Shown one piece after another: positions 26,295 to 34,445 of a stretch of 64,000 nucleotides of DNA. This stretch comes from JBQTIY01 sp052387675. GTDB lineage: Bacteria > Planctomycetota > B15-G4. The stretch covers positions 1 through 64,000 of the forward strand of contig JBQTIY010000004.1 in the NCBI GenBank assembly GCA_052387675.1, in the 5' to 3' direction. The notes under the pieces were generated by a model. It worked only from the letters and a program-made list of their open reading frames with translations. It was not told where the DNA came from and did no database searches. Every line of letters begins with the position of its first letter. Positions within the stretch are counted from its first letter, which is position 1. A program made the position numbers and the translations under genes.

Positions 26295-26831
26295 CTAGCC
26301 GGCTCGCGCCAGGCGCCGCGAGCGCCTCAAGAGCGCGCCCCGCGCTCGAAACAGGCGCACACGCAGCGCCGCCGCATTGAGTCCGGACATCAGGCAGAGC
26401 GTCGGCTGCGAGAGGCCGCGCTCATAGTGCAGGCTCAGCAGCACGCGTTGGTGCGCCGGCAATTCACGCAAGTCCACGGCACGGTTCGGCTCGCGCGGCC
26501 CAGACTCGCGCACGCCGTCCGCCACCTCTTCGGTCAGGGGCGACCAGACTCCCGAACGCACGCGCCGGGAACGCACATGATCGATGGCCGCGTGCCGGCA
26601 GATGCGAAAAAGCCAGGCCTCGCCGCGTTCGGCCGAACGCAGCGCCGAGAGCTGCGAGGCAGCGCGCAGCAGAGTTTCCTGAGCCACGTCCTCGGCCTCC
26701 CAGGAATCGCCGACGAAGCGGTGGGCAAAGCCGATGAGGCGCTGACGCATCTCGGGGCCGAACCAGGCTGAGACATCGACCGAAACATCTGGGACCGAAA
26801 CATCGGGGACCGAGGCGTCGGGCTGAGACAT
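26295..26831 (-). CDS. ECF-type RNA polymerase sigma factor
   Basis: 178 residues. Region 2 is RLIGFAHRFVGDSWEAEDVAQETLLRA and AWLFRICRHAAIDHVRSRR; region 4 is ELPAHQRVLLSLHYERGLSQPTL with a helix-turn-helix to about residue 165. The N-terminus has a tandem repeat (PDASVPDVSVPDVSVDVS) from a 15-base DNA repeat and is not part of the conserved fold. GGAGG stands 8 bases before ATG 26831. It lies 46 bases ahead of mccB on the same strand and may control the leucine-catabolism genes; no anti-sigma gene is adjacent. Confidence 0.92.
   Translation of the reverse strand: MSQPDASVPDVSVPDVSVDVSAWFGPEMRQRLIGFAHRFVGDSWEAEDVAQETLLRAASQLSALRSAERGEAWLFRICRHAAIDHVRSRRVRSGVWSPLTEEVADGVRESGPREPNRAVDLRELPAHQRVLLSLHYERGLSQPTLCLMSGLNAAALRVRLFRARGALLRRSRRLARAG
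26779..26823 (-). repeat. Three 15-base tandem repeats in the sigma factor coding region
   Basis: On the plus strand three copies start with ACCGAAACATC, ACCGAAACATC and ACCGAGGCGTC, each 15 bases long and ending in GGG or GGC. They keep frame and encode the repeating unit PDxSV, so copy-number change would lengthen or shorten the N-terminus without breaking the gene. Confidence 0.6.
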
Positions 26832-26903
26832 GGGCGGGACCTCCGAGGAGCTTCGCGGCCGGGCTTGGCGCGCGGGGTCCCTGATGCCGCCCCGCCAAGA
26901 AAG

Positions 26904-27575
26904 TCACCGCACGGCTGAAAGCTTCCGCGTCGCCGGCCTGCCGAGGCGAGCAATGGCCGACATGACTGCCGTGTTGAAGGCCTCGAGCCCGGCGCGCCCT
27001 TCCGGAAAATCCTGCACGCGCAGCGGATCACCGAGCGCCGCGGTCACGTGCGAGAGATGCAGCCAGCGCTGGCCTTTGCGCAGAGCTTCGCGCGTGCCGC
27101 CCAGATGCAGCGGATAGACCGGTGCGCCGGTCTTGCGGGCAATCCAGGCCAGACCCGGCTGGGCCGGCTGCAGCGAGCCGTCCGGGGAGATGTGCCCCTC
27201 GGGAAAGATGGCCAAGGCCTCGCCGGCCTCAAGCACGCGCACGGCATCGCGCAGCGCGGCGCGCTGATCCTCGCCCGACTCCACCACGATGCAGCGCGCC
27301 ATGCGAAAGAAGCCATTGAGGGCCGGCAGGTCGTAGTACTTGGCGTGCATCATGTAGAAGAGCCGGCGATCGAGCACAGCGCCCAGCACGAGCGGATCGA
27401 GGAAGGAGCGGTGGTTGGCGGCCACGATGAGCGGCCCCTCCGGCAGCGGCCGGACATCGGCCAAACTCAGCCGCCAGAAAAGCCGCAGCAGCACGTTGAA
27501 GCTGTCGCGGCAGGCGTAGTAGGCCAGCTCGTTCCCGAGTCCGCGCGGGGCGAGCGGCGCAACGCGATGGCTCAT
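26904..27575 (-). CDS. 1-acyl-sn-glycerol-3-phosphate acyltransferase (PlsC-like)
   Basis: 223 residues. Motif I is IVAANHRSFLDPLVLG (the NHxxxxD catalytic pair); the phosphate-binding motif is AIFPEGHISPDGSL; APVYPLHLGG is the later conserved strand. It transfers an acyl chain to lysophosphatidate in phospholipid synthesis, at the inner membrane. The frame extends to 27920, but homology begins at ATG 27575 (MSHRVAPLAP), 7 bases past the stop of the TPR protein gene, so the two probably share a transcript. Confidence 0.9.
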   Translation of the reverse strand: MSHRVAPLAPRGLGNELAYYACRDSFNVLLRLFWRLSLADVRPLPEGPLIVAANHRSFLDPLVLGAVLDRRLFYMMHAKYYDLPALNGFFRMARCIVVESGEDQRAALRDAVRVLEAGEALAIFPEGHISPDGSLQPAQPGLAWIARKTGAPVYPLHLGGTREALRKGQRWLHLSHVTAALGDPLRVQDFPEGRAGLEAFNTAVMSAIARLGRPATRKLSAVR

Positions 27576-27582
27576 GCGCCGC

Positions 27583-28740
27583 TCAGACCTGGCCGGCGGC
27601 CCGCTTGCCCCAGGTTGAGTTCGGATAGTCGCGCGAGCAGCGGTAGAGCAGCTTCTTGGCTTCCAGCTTGGCGTCGTCGTCGTTGATGTTGAGGAAGGCC
27701 TGCGCGGCCCAGTACAGCGCCTCGGCCTGCTGGACCTGCACGGTCGGATAGGAGACGACGACCCGCAGGAAGTCCAGCCGCGCCGCACTGAAAGCCTCGA
27801 GCGCGTCGAGACGCAGGGCCTGACCCTTGGACTTGTCGCCCGCAGCGTCAGCCTTGGTGGAACGGTCGAGCAGGGCCATGCCGCGCGCGTAGTGACTGCG
27901 GCCGCGGCCGTTGTAGGCATCGGCGGCTACGTCTTCAGAGGTCTCGAAGCGCGCGTCGAGAATCTCCTCGAAGAGCGCCAGCGCCGCGGCCTCCTCATTG
28001 GCAGCCGCCTTGGAGCGCGCGAGCCGCACCGCGCAGCGCCAAGCCAAATCCTTGCTGACGCCAGCGGCCTTGGCGCGCAGAGCCTCGTAGGCCACCACGA
28101 GTTCCGCGGGCTTGCCGCCGTCCTCCTGGCCCAGCAGCTTCAAATACTCCGCCTCAATGGCGTATTGCTGACCCAGCCCCTTGGCCGTCACTTCTTCCTG
28201 CAGCTTGGTGAGCACCTTGGCGGCTTCGTCCGGCTTGCGCAGATAGAGATGAGCCTTGCCCTTGCCGAGCAGCGCGCGAGCTAGGTGGCGTGTCTCCGGG
28301 TAATCCGTCAGCAGTTGATCGTAGGCCGTGAGCGCGAGCTCCGGGTTTCCGCTCTCGAGCAGCCCATCCGCTTGCCGGGCACGCGCCGTGGCACGGATGT
28401 GCTTGGGCGCATCGTCATTGTCAGCCACGAGCTCGAAGTAGCCCGCAGCCACGGCCAGCGCCTGGGATTCGCCGGCCGCCAGAGTCTCCAGTGCCGTCTG
28501 GAAATCCTTGGGCGTCGAGCTGTACTCGATCGAAGCGATTTTGGCGGCGTCGAGTTTTTGCGGCGTGGGCGCCTTGCCCTTGCGGTACTCGACTTCCTTC
28601 CAGCTCTCGCTCACCACTTTGACGCCGTCGAGGCTGCTGCCGTCGAGCAGTTTGATGGTGTCGGCGCGTGCGGGCCCCGCGCAGAGGGCGACGGCAAGCG
28701 GAAGCGCCGCGAGGGCGAGACGATAGGTGCGGGGCCTCAT
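27583..28740 (-). CDS. Secreted TPR-repeat protein
   Basis: 385 residues from ATG 28740, which has GGAGG 6 bases upstream. A signal peptide (YRLALAALPLAVALCAGPARA) is followed by a short beta-rich part (DTIKLLDGSSLDGVKVVSES) like those in planctomycete proteins that bind a partner. The rest is helical TPR-type repeats, such as ALTAYDQLLTDYPETRHLARALLGKGKAHL and the C-terminal AEALYWAAQAFLNIN. It is probably a periplasmic scaffold; no enzyme motif is seen. The acyltransferase gene follows after 7 bases. Confidence 0.78.
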   Translation of the reverse strand: MRPRTYRLALAALPLAVALCAGPARADTIKLLDGSSLDGVKVVSESWKEVEYRKGKAPTPQKLDAAKIASIEYSSTPKDFQTALETLAAGESQALAVAAGYFELVADNDDAPKHIRATARARQADGLLESGNPELALTAYDQLLTDYPETRHLARALLGKGKAHLYLRKPDEAAKVLTKLQEEVTAKGLGQQYAIEAEYLKLLGQEDGGKPAELVVAYEALRAKAAGVSKDLAWRCAVRLARSKAAANEEAAALALFEEILDARFETSEDVAADAYNGRGRSHYARGMALLDRSTKADAAGDKSKGQALRLDALEAFSAARLDFLRVVVSYPTVQVQQAEALYWAAQAFLNINDDDAKLEAKKLLYRCSRDYPNSTWGKRAAGQV

Positions 28741-28768
28741 GGCACCCTCCAGGAAGGCGGCGAATCGA

Positions 28769-29641
28769 TCAAGGTAACGAGGAAGCGCGCGGACGGTCAA
28801 GCCGAGCGGCCGCCTCGGGCTGCTCAGCGCCGCGCGTTTCGGCAATGAGCTGAGCCACGATGGAGACTGCGATCTCGGCAGCGGTCTTGGCCCCGATCGA
28901 GAGCCCCACGGGCGAAACGATGCGCTCCAGCCAGGCCGCTGGCAGGCCCTCGTCCGCGAGACGCCGCAGCAGCACGGTGCGCTTGGCCCGGCTGCCGATC
29001 ATGCCGAGAAAGCGCGGCACCCGAGTGGCACTCCCGGCGGCACCGGCAGCGGCGCCGGCTGCGCCACGCGCCAGGCTGCGCAGCACGCGCTCGTCGTCGT
29101 GGTGACCGCGGGTGACCACGAGCACGAAGGCGCAGTCCCCTGCCAGCGCTTGTGCAGCCGTCGCTGCGTAGTCACCCGGTACGCGTTCCACGGCGGCAGG
29201 GAGTTCCTGGCCGGCGAGCAGATCCTCGCGGTCGTCGTAGAGCCGCACGCGAAAGCCCACTTCGCTGGCCAAGCGCGCCGTGGCGGCGCCCACATGCCCG
29301 GCCCCAAAGATGTGCGCCACGGGCTGGGTCAGCGGCTCGATGAAGACCGTGACTTGTCCGCCGCAGATGAGGCCGCTGTCGGGGTAGTCCCGTTCGGTGA
29401 GTGAAAAGCTGACGGTCATCGGGCGGAGCGTGCGCATGACGGTGCGCGCGTGCTCCCAGACTTCGGCTTCGAGACAGCCTCCGCCCACGGAGCCCACGAA
29501 CGTGCCGTCACCGCGCACGAGCATCTTCATGGGGTGCTTGCCGGGCGTGCTGCCCAGCGTGGAGACAATCGTGGCCAGAGCAGCGGACTCGCCGCGGCGG
29601 CGGCAGGCCACGATCTCCTCCCACAGGTCTGGTGCGCTCAT
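28769..29641 (-). CDS. XdhC/CoxI family protein
   Basis: 290 residues. The N-terminal XdhC/CoxI domain is seen in ATIVSTLGSTPGKHPMKMLV and VGSVGGGCLEAEVWEHA; the C-terminal Rossmann domain has HIFGAGHVGAATARLASEVG, VLVVTRGHHDDERVL and GMIGSRAKR. Family members insert or mature molybdenum cofactor in xanthine dehydrogenase and related enzymes. No molybdoenzyme gene is in the window. It follows a PII gene after 30 bases on the same strand. Confidence 0.92.
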   Translation of the reverse strand: MSAPDLWEEIVACRRRGESAALATIVSTLGSTPGKHPMKMLVRGDGTFVGSVGGGCLEAEVWEHARTVMRTLRPMTVSFSLTERDYPDSGLICGGQVTVFIEPLTQPVAHIFGAGHVGAATARLASEVGFRVRLYDDREDLLAGQELPAAVERVPGDYAATAAQALAGDCAFVLVVTRGHHDDERVLRSLARGAAGAAAGAAGSATRVPRFLGMIGSRAKRTVLLRRLADEGLPAAWLERIVSPVGLSIGAKTAAEIAVSIVAQLIAETRGAEQPEAAARLDRPRASSLP

Positions 29642-29671
29642 GCCGCCAAGTCTTTCATGTCGCCTGCTCCC

Positions 29672-29998
29672 TCACGCCGCCGGCTCCACGGCATGCACGA
29701 AGATCTTGCCGTCTCCGGAGCGGCCGGTGCGCGCGGCCGTGCAGATGGCGGCGATGGCCGCCTCCAAATGCTGCGCCGTCACGCTGAACTGCAGGCGCAC
29801 CTTGGGCAGGAAGCCGCCCTCCCAAGGAATTTCGTCGTAATGCTCCAGGTGCGTCTTTTGGCGGTTGTAGCCCCGCACTTGTTCGATGAGCACGTCGTGC
29901 GGCGCGAGCGGCTGCAGCGCCTCCAGCACGGCATCCACTCGGACGGGCCGCACGATCGCGACCAGGCGCAACAGCTTGGCCGGCGCGGCGTGATTCAC
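29672..29998 (-). CDS. PII-family protein with Trp in place of the uridylylation tyrosine
   Basis: 108 residues from GTG 29998. The PII fold is clear: KLLRLVAIVRPVRVDAVLEAL, the T-loop start VRGYNRQKTHLEHY, FLPKVRLQFSV, and the intact B-loop ARTGRSGDGKIFV. The T-loop aligns to GlnB without gaps: Gln39 and Lys40 are kept as Q47 and K48, but the Tyr51 position is W59 and RGAEY is DEIPW. The C-terminal RIRTGE segment is absent. ATP and 2-oxoglutarate binding may survive while uridylylation cannot. It sits 30 bases upstream of xdhC, an unusual neighbour. Confidence 0.85.
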   Translation of the reverse strand: MNHAAPAKLLRLVAIVRPVRVDAVLEALQPLAPHDVLIEQVRGYNRQKTHLEHYDEIPWEGGFLPKVRLQFSVTAQHLEAAIAAICTAARTGRSGDGKIFVHAVEPAA

Positions 29999-30038
29999 CG
30001 AGCCTGCGCAGCGCCCGCACTGGCGGCGCTGACCTCGT

Positions 30039-30056
30039 GGTCTCCGGGGGGAGACC
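30039..30056. other. Perfect 7-bp hairpin between murJ and the PII gene
   Basis: GGTCTCC, loop GGGG, GGAGACC. It lies after the murJ stop and about 40 bases before the PII start on the minus strand. No T-run follows, so it could be a leader structure of the PII gene or a processing site rather than a terminator. Confidence 0.4.
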
Positions 30057-30148
30057 AGGCGGTGATAGGCAGGCTCATCATGGGCAGGTCTCCGCTAGGC
30101 ACTGATGCGAGGCCGCAAGCGGCACCTTCTACCAAGCGTCCGGCCGCG

Positions 30149-31807
30149 TCAAGCGGGACGGCGGCGGCTCCACAGCGCGGAAACCGCGCGCCACTCGTCC
30201 GGACAGAGTCGCCCGGCCGCTTGGGAGAAGCACAACAGGCCCAGAGCCATGCCCAGGCTGACGCGCGCCAGATTGCCGGTCAGGAGCGAGCCGGCCCAGC
30301 CGGCGGCCAGAGCGTAGTCCAGTCCAAAGACGAAGAGCGCCATGACCGCAGTCGCCAGCAAGAGCCGCGGCCCGGCGCTGCCGCGCAAGCCCACCGGCGT
30401 GCCCATGAGCCGGCTCACGCCCAGATAGAGCGCGGTGGCCGCGAGAATCGAGGTGAGCGAGGAGGCCAGGCCCAGGCCCAGCTCGCCGAGCGGCCCGACC
30501 AGCAGCAGATCGAGCGCGATGTTGACGCCCACCAGGCCAATGCCGACACGCAGCGGCAGCTTGGTGTTGCCGAGCGCGTAACTGGCGCGCGTGAGCAGGA
30601 TCATGGCGCCGGCGGCAGGGATGCCGACGGCGTAGCCGATGACAGCCTGTGCTGTGCGATCAGCGGCCACGGCACCAAACTCGCCGCCCTCGAAGAGCAG
30701 GCCCACGATCGGCCGGGCCAGGAGCAACAGGCCGGCCGCTGCCGGCAGAGTGAGGAGCAGATCGGCGCGCAGAGCTAGGTCCGCCGCCTCCGCCGCGCCG
30801 CGCCGATCCCCGCGCGCCACCAGCCGCGCCAGCAGCGGATAAACCACCGTGCCCAGCGCCACGGCCACGAGCCCCATCGGGAACTGCATCACGCGCATGC
30901 CGTAGTAGATGTGCGTGCGGCCGCCCTCCTCCAGAAAGAGCAGTGCGATATGGCTGTCGGCCAGCACCGTGAGCTGGCCGGCGCCCAGGCCGAGCAGCAT
31001 CGGGCCCAAGAGCCGCAGCACGGAACGCAGCTCGGCCGTGAGCCGCGGCCGCACGATGCGAAAGCCGGCACCCAGCGCGGCCAGCTTGGGCAGATGCCAG
31101 AGAATCTGCAGCGCGCCCGCTATGAGTACTGAGCAAGCGACGATCGTGCCCTGCGCGGGCACATCGTCGGGGACCCACCAAGCGGCCAGCCCGACGCCCG
31201 CGAGCCAGACCAGGTTCACCAGCACCTGTGAGAGCGCCGGCACACGAAACTCGCCCAGCGCATTGAGCACGGCCATCATCTGCGCTACGACGCAGACGGC
31301 GGCCAAATAGGGCAGCACGATTTGGATGTAGCGCACGAGCACCACGGCGCGCTCGGGCTCCTGAAAGCCGAACACCCAGCGCACTGTGTCCAGCGGCAGG
31401 AGGCCCACGATGGCCACCAGCACCGTCACGAGCAGGAGCAGAAACAGGCCCAGCGTCGACAGGATGGTGTTGCTGACCTGTCGTGCCCGCGCCGCGCCTT
31501 GCTGCTCCAGGCTGCGCGCGAAAACCGGCACGAAGGCCGAGGAGAGCGCACCCTCGCCGAAGAGCCTCCGAAAGGCATTCGGCAGGGTCCAGGCGTAGCT
31601 CAGCGCATCGTTGACCCAGGAGTTCCCGAGCAGCGCCGCGGTGGCGCTGTCCCGCGCGAGCCCCAGAACCCGCGAGAGGAGCGTGAGCATGGAGACTGTA
31701 CGCGCAGAGCGCAGGAGGCCACCGTCGCTTGAACGCCCGTCGTCTGACCGGCTGGCGCCTGGACGGCCACTGCCTGAAGGGCCGGCATCGCCTGCGGTCG
31801 TTGACAC
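30149..31807 (-). CDS. murJ: Lipid II flippase MurJ (MviN)
   Basis: Up to 552 residues with about 14 membrane spans. The family start LLRSARTVSMLTLLSRVLGLARD follows a 30-residue Ser/Gly/Asp-rich extension from GTG 31807, which may not be translated. The region LPNAFRRLFGEGALSSAFVPVFARSLE is highly characteristic of MurJ. It moves lipid II across the inner membrane for peptidoglycan synthesis. It lies 74 bases downstream of the leucine dehydrogenase gene on the same strand. Confidence 0.93.
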   Translation of the reverse strand: MSTTAGDAGPSGSGRPGASRSDDGRSSDGGLLRSARTVSMLTLLSRVLGLARDSATAALLGNSWVNDALSYAWTLPNAFRRLFGEGALSSAFVPVFARSLEQQGAARARQVSNTILSTLGLFLLLLVTVLVAIVGLLPLDTVRWVFGFQEPERAVVLVRYIQIVLPYLAAVCVVAQMMAVLNALGEFRVPALSQVLVNLVWLAGVGLAAWWVPDDVPAQGTIVACSVLIAGALQILWHLPKLAALGAGFRIVRPRLTAELRSVLRLLGPMLLGLGAGQLTVLADSHIALLFLEEGGRTHIYYGMRVMQFPMGLVAVALGTVVYPLLARLVARGDRRGAAEAADLALRADLLLTLPAAAGLLLLARPIVGLLFEGGEFGAVAADRTAQAVIGYAVGIPAAGAMILLTRASYALGNTKLPLRVGIGLVGVNIALDLLLVGPLGELGLGLASSLTSILAATALYLGVSRLMGTPVGLRGSAGPRLLLATAVMALFVFGLDYALAAGWAGSLLTGNLARVSLGMALGLLCFSQAAGRLCPDEWRAVSALWSRRRPA

Positions 31808-31881
31808 GCCACCACCCTCGCGCGGCGCGCGACGGGCTTCAAGCCTGCGACGGCCAAGGAGCGCCTTTCAGCGCCGTCGAC

Positions 31882-32964
31882 TCAAACCTTGGCGGGCGCC
31901 GGGTGGCCGCGCCTGACTCGGCCGGCGGCGAGATTGGCCTCGGCGACCTCCTGGGCGGCGGCATGCGACGTGATGTCTCGGCGGCGAGCCGTCTCGAAGA
32001 TGCTGCGCAGGGCATCGAAGATGTTGTGGATCTTCTTGACCGCCTTGGACTCGTCGTAGCCGCCGGGCTCCAGCTCGAGCGAGACATTGATGATGCCGCC
32101 CGCGTTGATCACGTAATCAGGCGCATAGACCAGCCCGCGCTGTTTGATGAGCGCGGCGTGCTTGTGCTCGTCGAGCAACTGGTTGTTGGCCGCGCCGGCC
32201 ACCACCCTGCACTTGAGCCGCGGAATCGAGTCATCGTTGAGGATGCCGCCCAGGGCGCAGGGCGAGAAGATGTCGCAGGCCACGTCGTAGATGGCGTCAG
32301 GAGCGACGGCTTGGGCGCCGAGTTCGCGCACGGCGCGGTCCACGTTGTCGCGGCTGACATCGCTCACCACGAGCCGGGCGCCGGCCTGCACAAGTGCCTG
32401 GCCCAGCGGAAAGCCGACGTTGCCCGGCCCCTGGAGTGCGACCACCTTGCCCTTGAGGGAGTCGCTGCCCCAGGCCTCGATGGCCGCGGCCTTGAGGCCT
32501 TCGAAGCAGCCAATCGCCGTGTAGGGGCTCGGGTTTCCGCTGCCGCCATCCTCGCGCGCCAGCCCCGTCACGTGCTTGGTGCCGCGATGCACGCTCTTGA
32601 GATCGGAGATGCCCACACCCACGTCTTCGGCGGTGATGTACTGGCCGCCGAAGCTGTCGATGAAGCGGCCCATGGCCTCGAAAAGCCGCGGCGTCTTGTC
32701 GGCGCGGGCATTGCCGACGATCACGGCCTTGCCGCCGCCGAGCCCGGTGCGCGCCACGGCCGACTTGAAGGTCATGCCGCGCGACAGGCGCAAGACGTCG
32801 GTGACGGCCTCGCGCTCTGACTCGTACTTCCACATGCGCAGTCCGCCGAGGGCCGGGCCCAAGGTGGTGTCATGCACCGAGATGAAGGCGAGCAGTCCGC
32901 TGTCGGGGTCCTCGGCTTTGGCTACGCGCTCGTAGCCCGGCACAGCGATCGGGGTGATCTTCAT
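31882..32964 (-). CDS. Leucine dehydrogenase (Glu/Leu/Phe/Val dehydrogenase family)
   Basis: 360 residues, the length of leucine rather than glutamate dehydrogenases. GGLRMWKYESEREAVTDVLR, the substrate lysine K67 in MTFKSAV, catalytic K79 in GLGGGKAVI, and the NAD fold ALQGPGNVGFPLGQALV are all visible. It deaminates branched-chain amino acids to 2-oxo acids with NAD. GGAA lies 8 bases before ATG 32964. It would supply the first step of the leucine route whose later enzymes (MccB, HMG-CoA lyase-like) lie 6-9 kb away. Confidence 0.93.
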   Translation of the reverse strand: MKITPIAVPGYERVAKAEDPDSGLLAFISVHDTTLGPALGGLRMWKYESEREAVTDVLRLSRGMTFKSAVARTGLGGGKAVIVGNARADKTPRLFEAMGRFIDSFGGQYITAEDVGVGISDLKSVHRGTKHVTGLAREDGGSGNPSPYTAIGCFEGLKAAAIEAWGSDSLKGKVVALQGPGNVGFPLGQALVQAGARLVVSDVSRDNVDRAVRELGAQAVAPDAIYDVACDIFSPCALGGILNDDSIPRLKCRVVAGAANNQLLDEHKHAALIKQRGLVYAPDYVINAGGIINVSLELEPGGYDESKAVKKIHNIFDALRSIFETARRRDITSHAAAQEVAEANLAAGRVRRGHPAPAKV

Positions 32965-33170
32965 GGGAGGTTCCAGGGCTGGCGTGGGAGCAGGAGAGGA
33001 GCCGGACTTCCGGCGCGGGGCGAGCGCCTGCGGCGCGTGCGCATCCCGTGGCCAGCAAGAGGCGGCGGGAGCATATCATCGAGGCCCGGAGCCGTTAACC
33101 CCCACTCCGGCGCCCGGTCGAACTCCGGCCAGCGAGGCCGCGCCGCCACCGTCGAGATTCTCCGCTGAGC

Positions 33171-34445
33171 TTGCCCATCGCGCCTGATCTCCGAGCCACA
33201 CGCGCGCGCTGCGCCGGGTGGCTGGGTTTCGCGGCGACGCTCATCGGGCTAGCCGCCTGCCGCGCCGAGGAGCCACGCGCGACGCTTCGGGCGGGCGATT
33301 TGCTCATCCTCGACGCCGATGCGGGCGGAGCGCTGGCGGACACAGCCGCTCCCCAGCACGGGGCGGCACAGGGGGCCTCTGGAGCAGCGCCAATCCAGCG
33401 AGCCGGCCTTATCTTCAGGGCCGCGCAATCCAGCGCCGGCTGGTCGGATCCCGGGCCCTTCGCTGGCGACGAGCGCTGGCACGAGCCGGTGGATCTGCTC
33501 GTGCTTCCCGACCACTCGCTCTTCGTGCTGGAGCAGCAGTGGTCGCCGCGGGGGGATCTTGCGCGCGGTGCGATCTTCCGGCTGCGGCCGGGCGCGGCGC
33601 GCGCCGAACTCTGGTGGAGCGACGACCGCACGCGCCAGCTCGTCTCCTTCGTGCGCGGCGAGGACGGCACCGTCTACGTCTCCGATCGCGGCGCCGATCC
33701 GCTGGGCCTGGGACGCCCGACGGGCTGCGTCTTCGCGATCCCGCTCACTACGGATTCGAGTTTGGAGGATGGCGGCACGGCCGGCCTTGCGTGGGTGGCC
33801 GCTGCCGGCCCGGAACTCGAAGCCCCGGGCGCACTTTTGTTGCAAGGCACGTCACGCCTGCTGCTCATGGATGCCAACAGCAATCCGCGCGGACTCACAC
33901 TGCCCGACGGCCGGGCGGCCTCGCCGGGCGTGCTCTTCGCCCTCGCGCAGCCCGCTTCGGCAGTCCCCGGTCAGGCGCCGGCCTCCCTGGAGATGCTGCT
34001 GCAGCCCGAGGAGACCGTCAGCCCGATCGCACTGCTGGCACGCGGGCCCGACGAGCTGCTGCTCATCGATGCCAATGCCGACACGACGCCGGGGCGCCTG
34101 GGCGGAGGCGTGATCTTCCGTGTGGATTTGGCCGCTGGCCGCTTGCATCGGCTGCTGGATGCGGGGGCGGCGCGCACGTCGGCCGCGTCCTCGGAGCAGA
34201 GCGCCGAAGCCCTGCGCGTGATGATCGACCCGGTCGGCGGGGATGTGCTCGAAGACGGCCGTATCGTGCTCGCCGACGCCAATGCCGACCCGCTGCGACT
34301 GGGCGCTGATGAAACCGGCAAGGGTGTTTACGGCACCGGCCGGGGCGCCGTCTTGATCGTGGATCTCGACGCCCGGCACATTGAGGTGCTGCTGGCCAGC
34401 GCCGACTTCGTGACGCCGCTCGGCGTCCGCCGAGTGCGGCCTTGA
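33171..34445 (+). CDS. Putative lipoprotein with beta-propeller-like DANADP repeats
   Basis: 424 residues from TTG 33171; a lipoprotein signal ends in TLIGLAAC. The body has four to five copies of a unit containing hydrophobic-D-A-N-A-D followed by a glycine-rich turn and a strand, for example LLMDANSNPRGL, LLLIDANADTTPGRLGGG and IVLADANADPLRLG, with VYVSDRGADPLGLG as an earlier copy. This pattern suits blades of a propeller. No family assignment is certain. The stop overlaps the start of the SGNH hydrolase gene (TTGA), so the two proteins are probably made together. Confidence 0.7.
   Translation: MPIAPDLRATRARCAGWLGFAATLIGLAACRAEEPRATLRAGDLLILDADAGGALADTAAPQHGAAQGASGAAPIQRAGLIFRAAQSSAGWSDPGPFAGDERWHEPVDLLVLPDHSLFVLEQQWSPRGDLARGAIFRLRPGAARAELWWSDDRTRQLVSFVRGEDGTVYVSDRGADPLGLGRPTGCVFAIPLTTDSSLEDGGTAGLAWVAAAGPELEAPGALLLQGTSRLLLMDANSNPRGLTLPDGRAASPGVLFALAQPASAVPGQAPASLEMLLQPEETVSPIALLARGPDELLLIDANADTTPGRLGGGVIFRVDLAAGRLHRLLDAGAARTSAASSEQSAEALRVMIDPVGGDVLEDGRIVLADANADPLRLGADETGKGVYGTGRGAVLIVDLDARHIEVLLASADFVTPLGVRRVRP

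Noticed and set aside
29655..30020. Alternative minus-strand frame over the second PII gene
   Set aside because: The PII frame has the fold motifs; this is an out-of-frame shadow.
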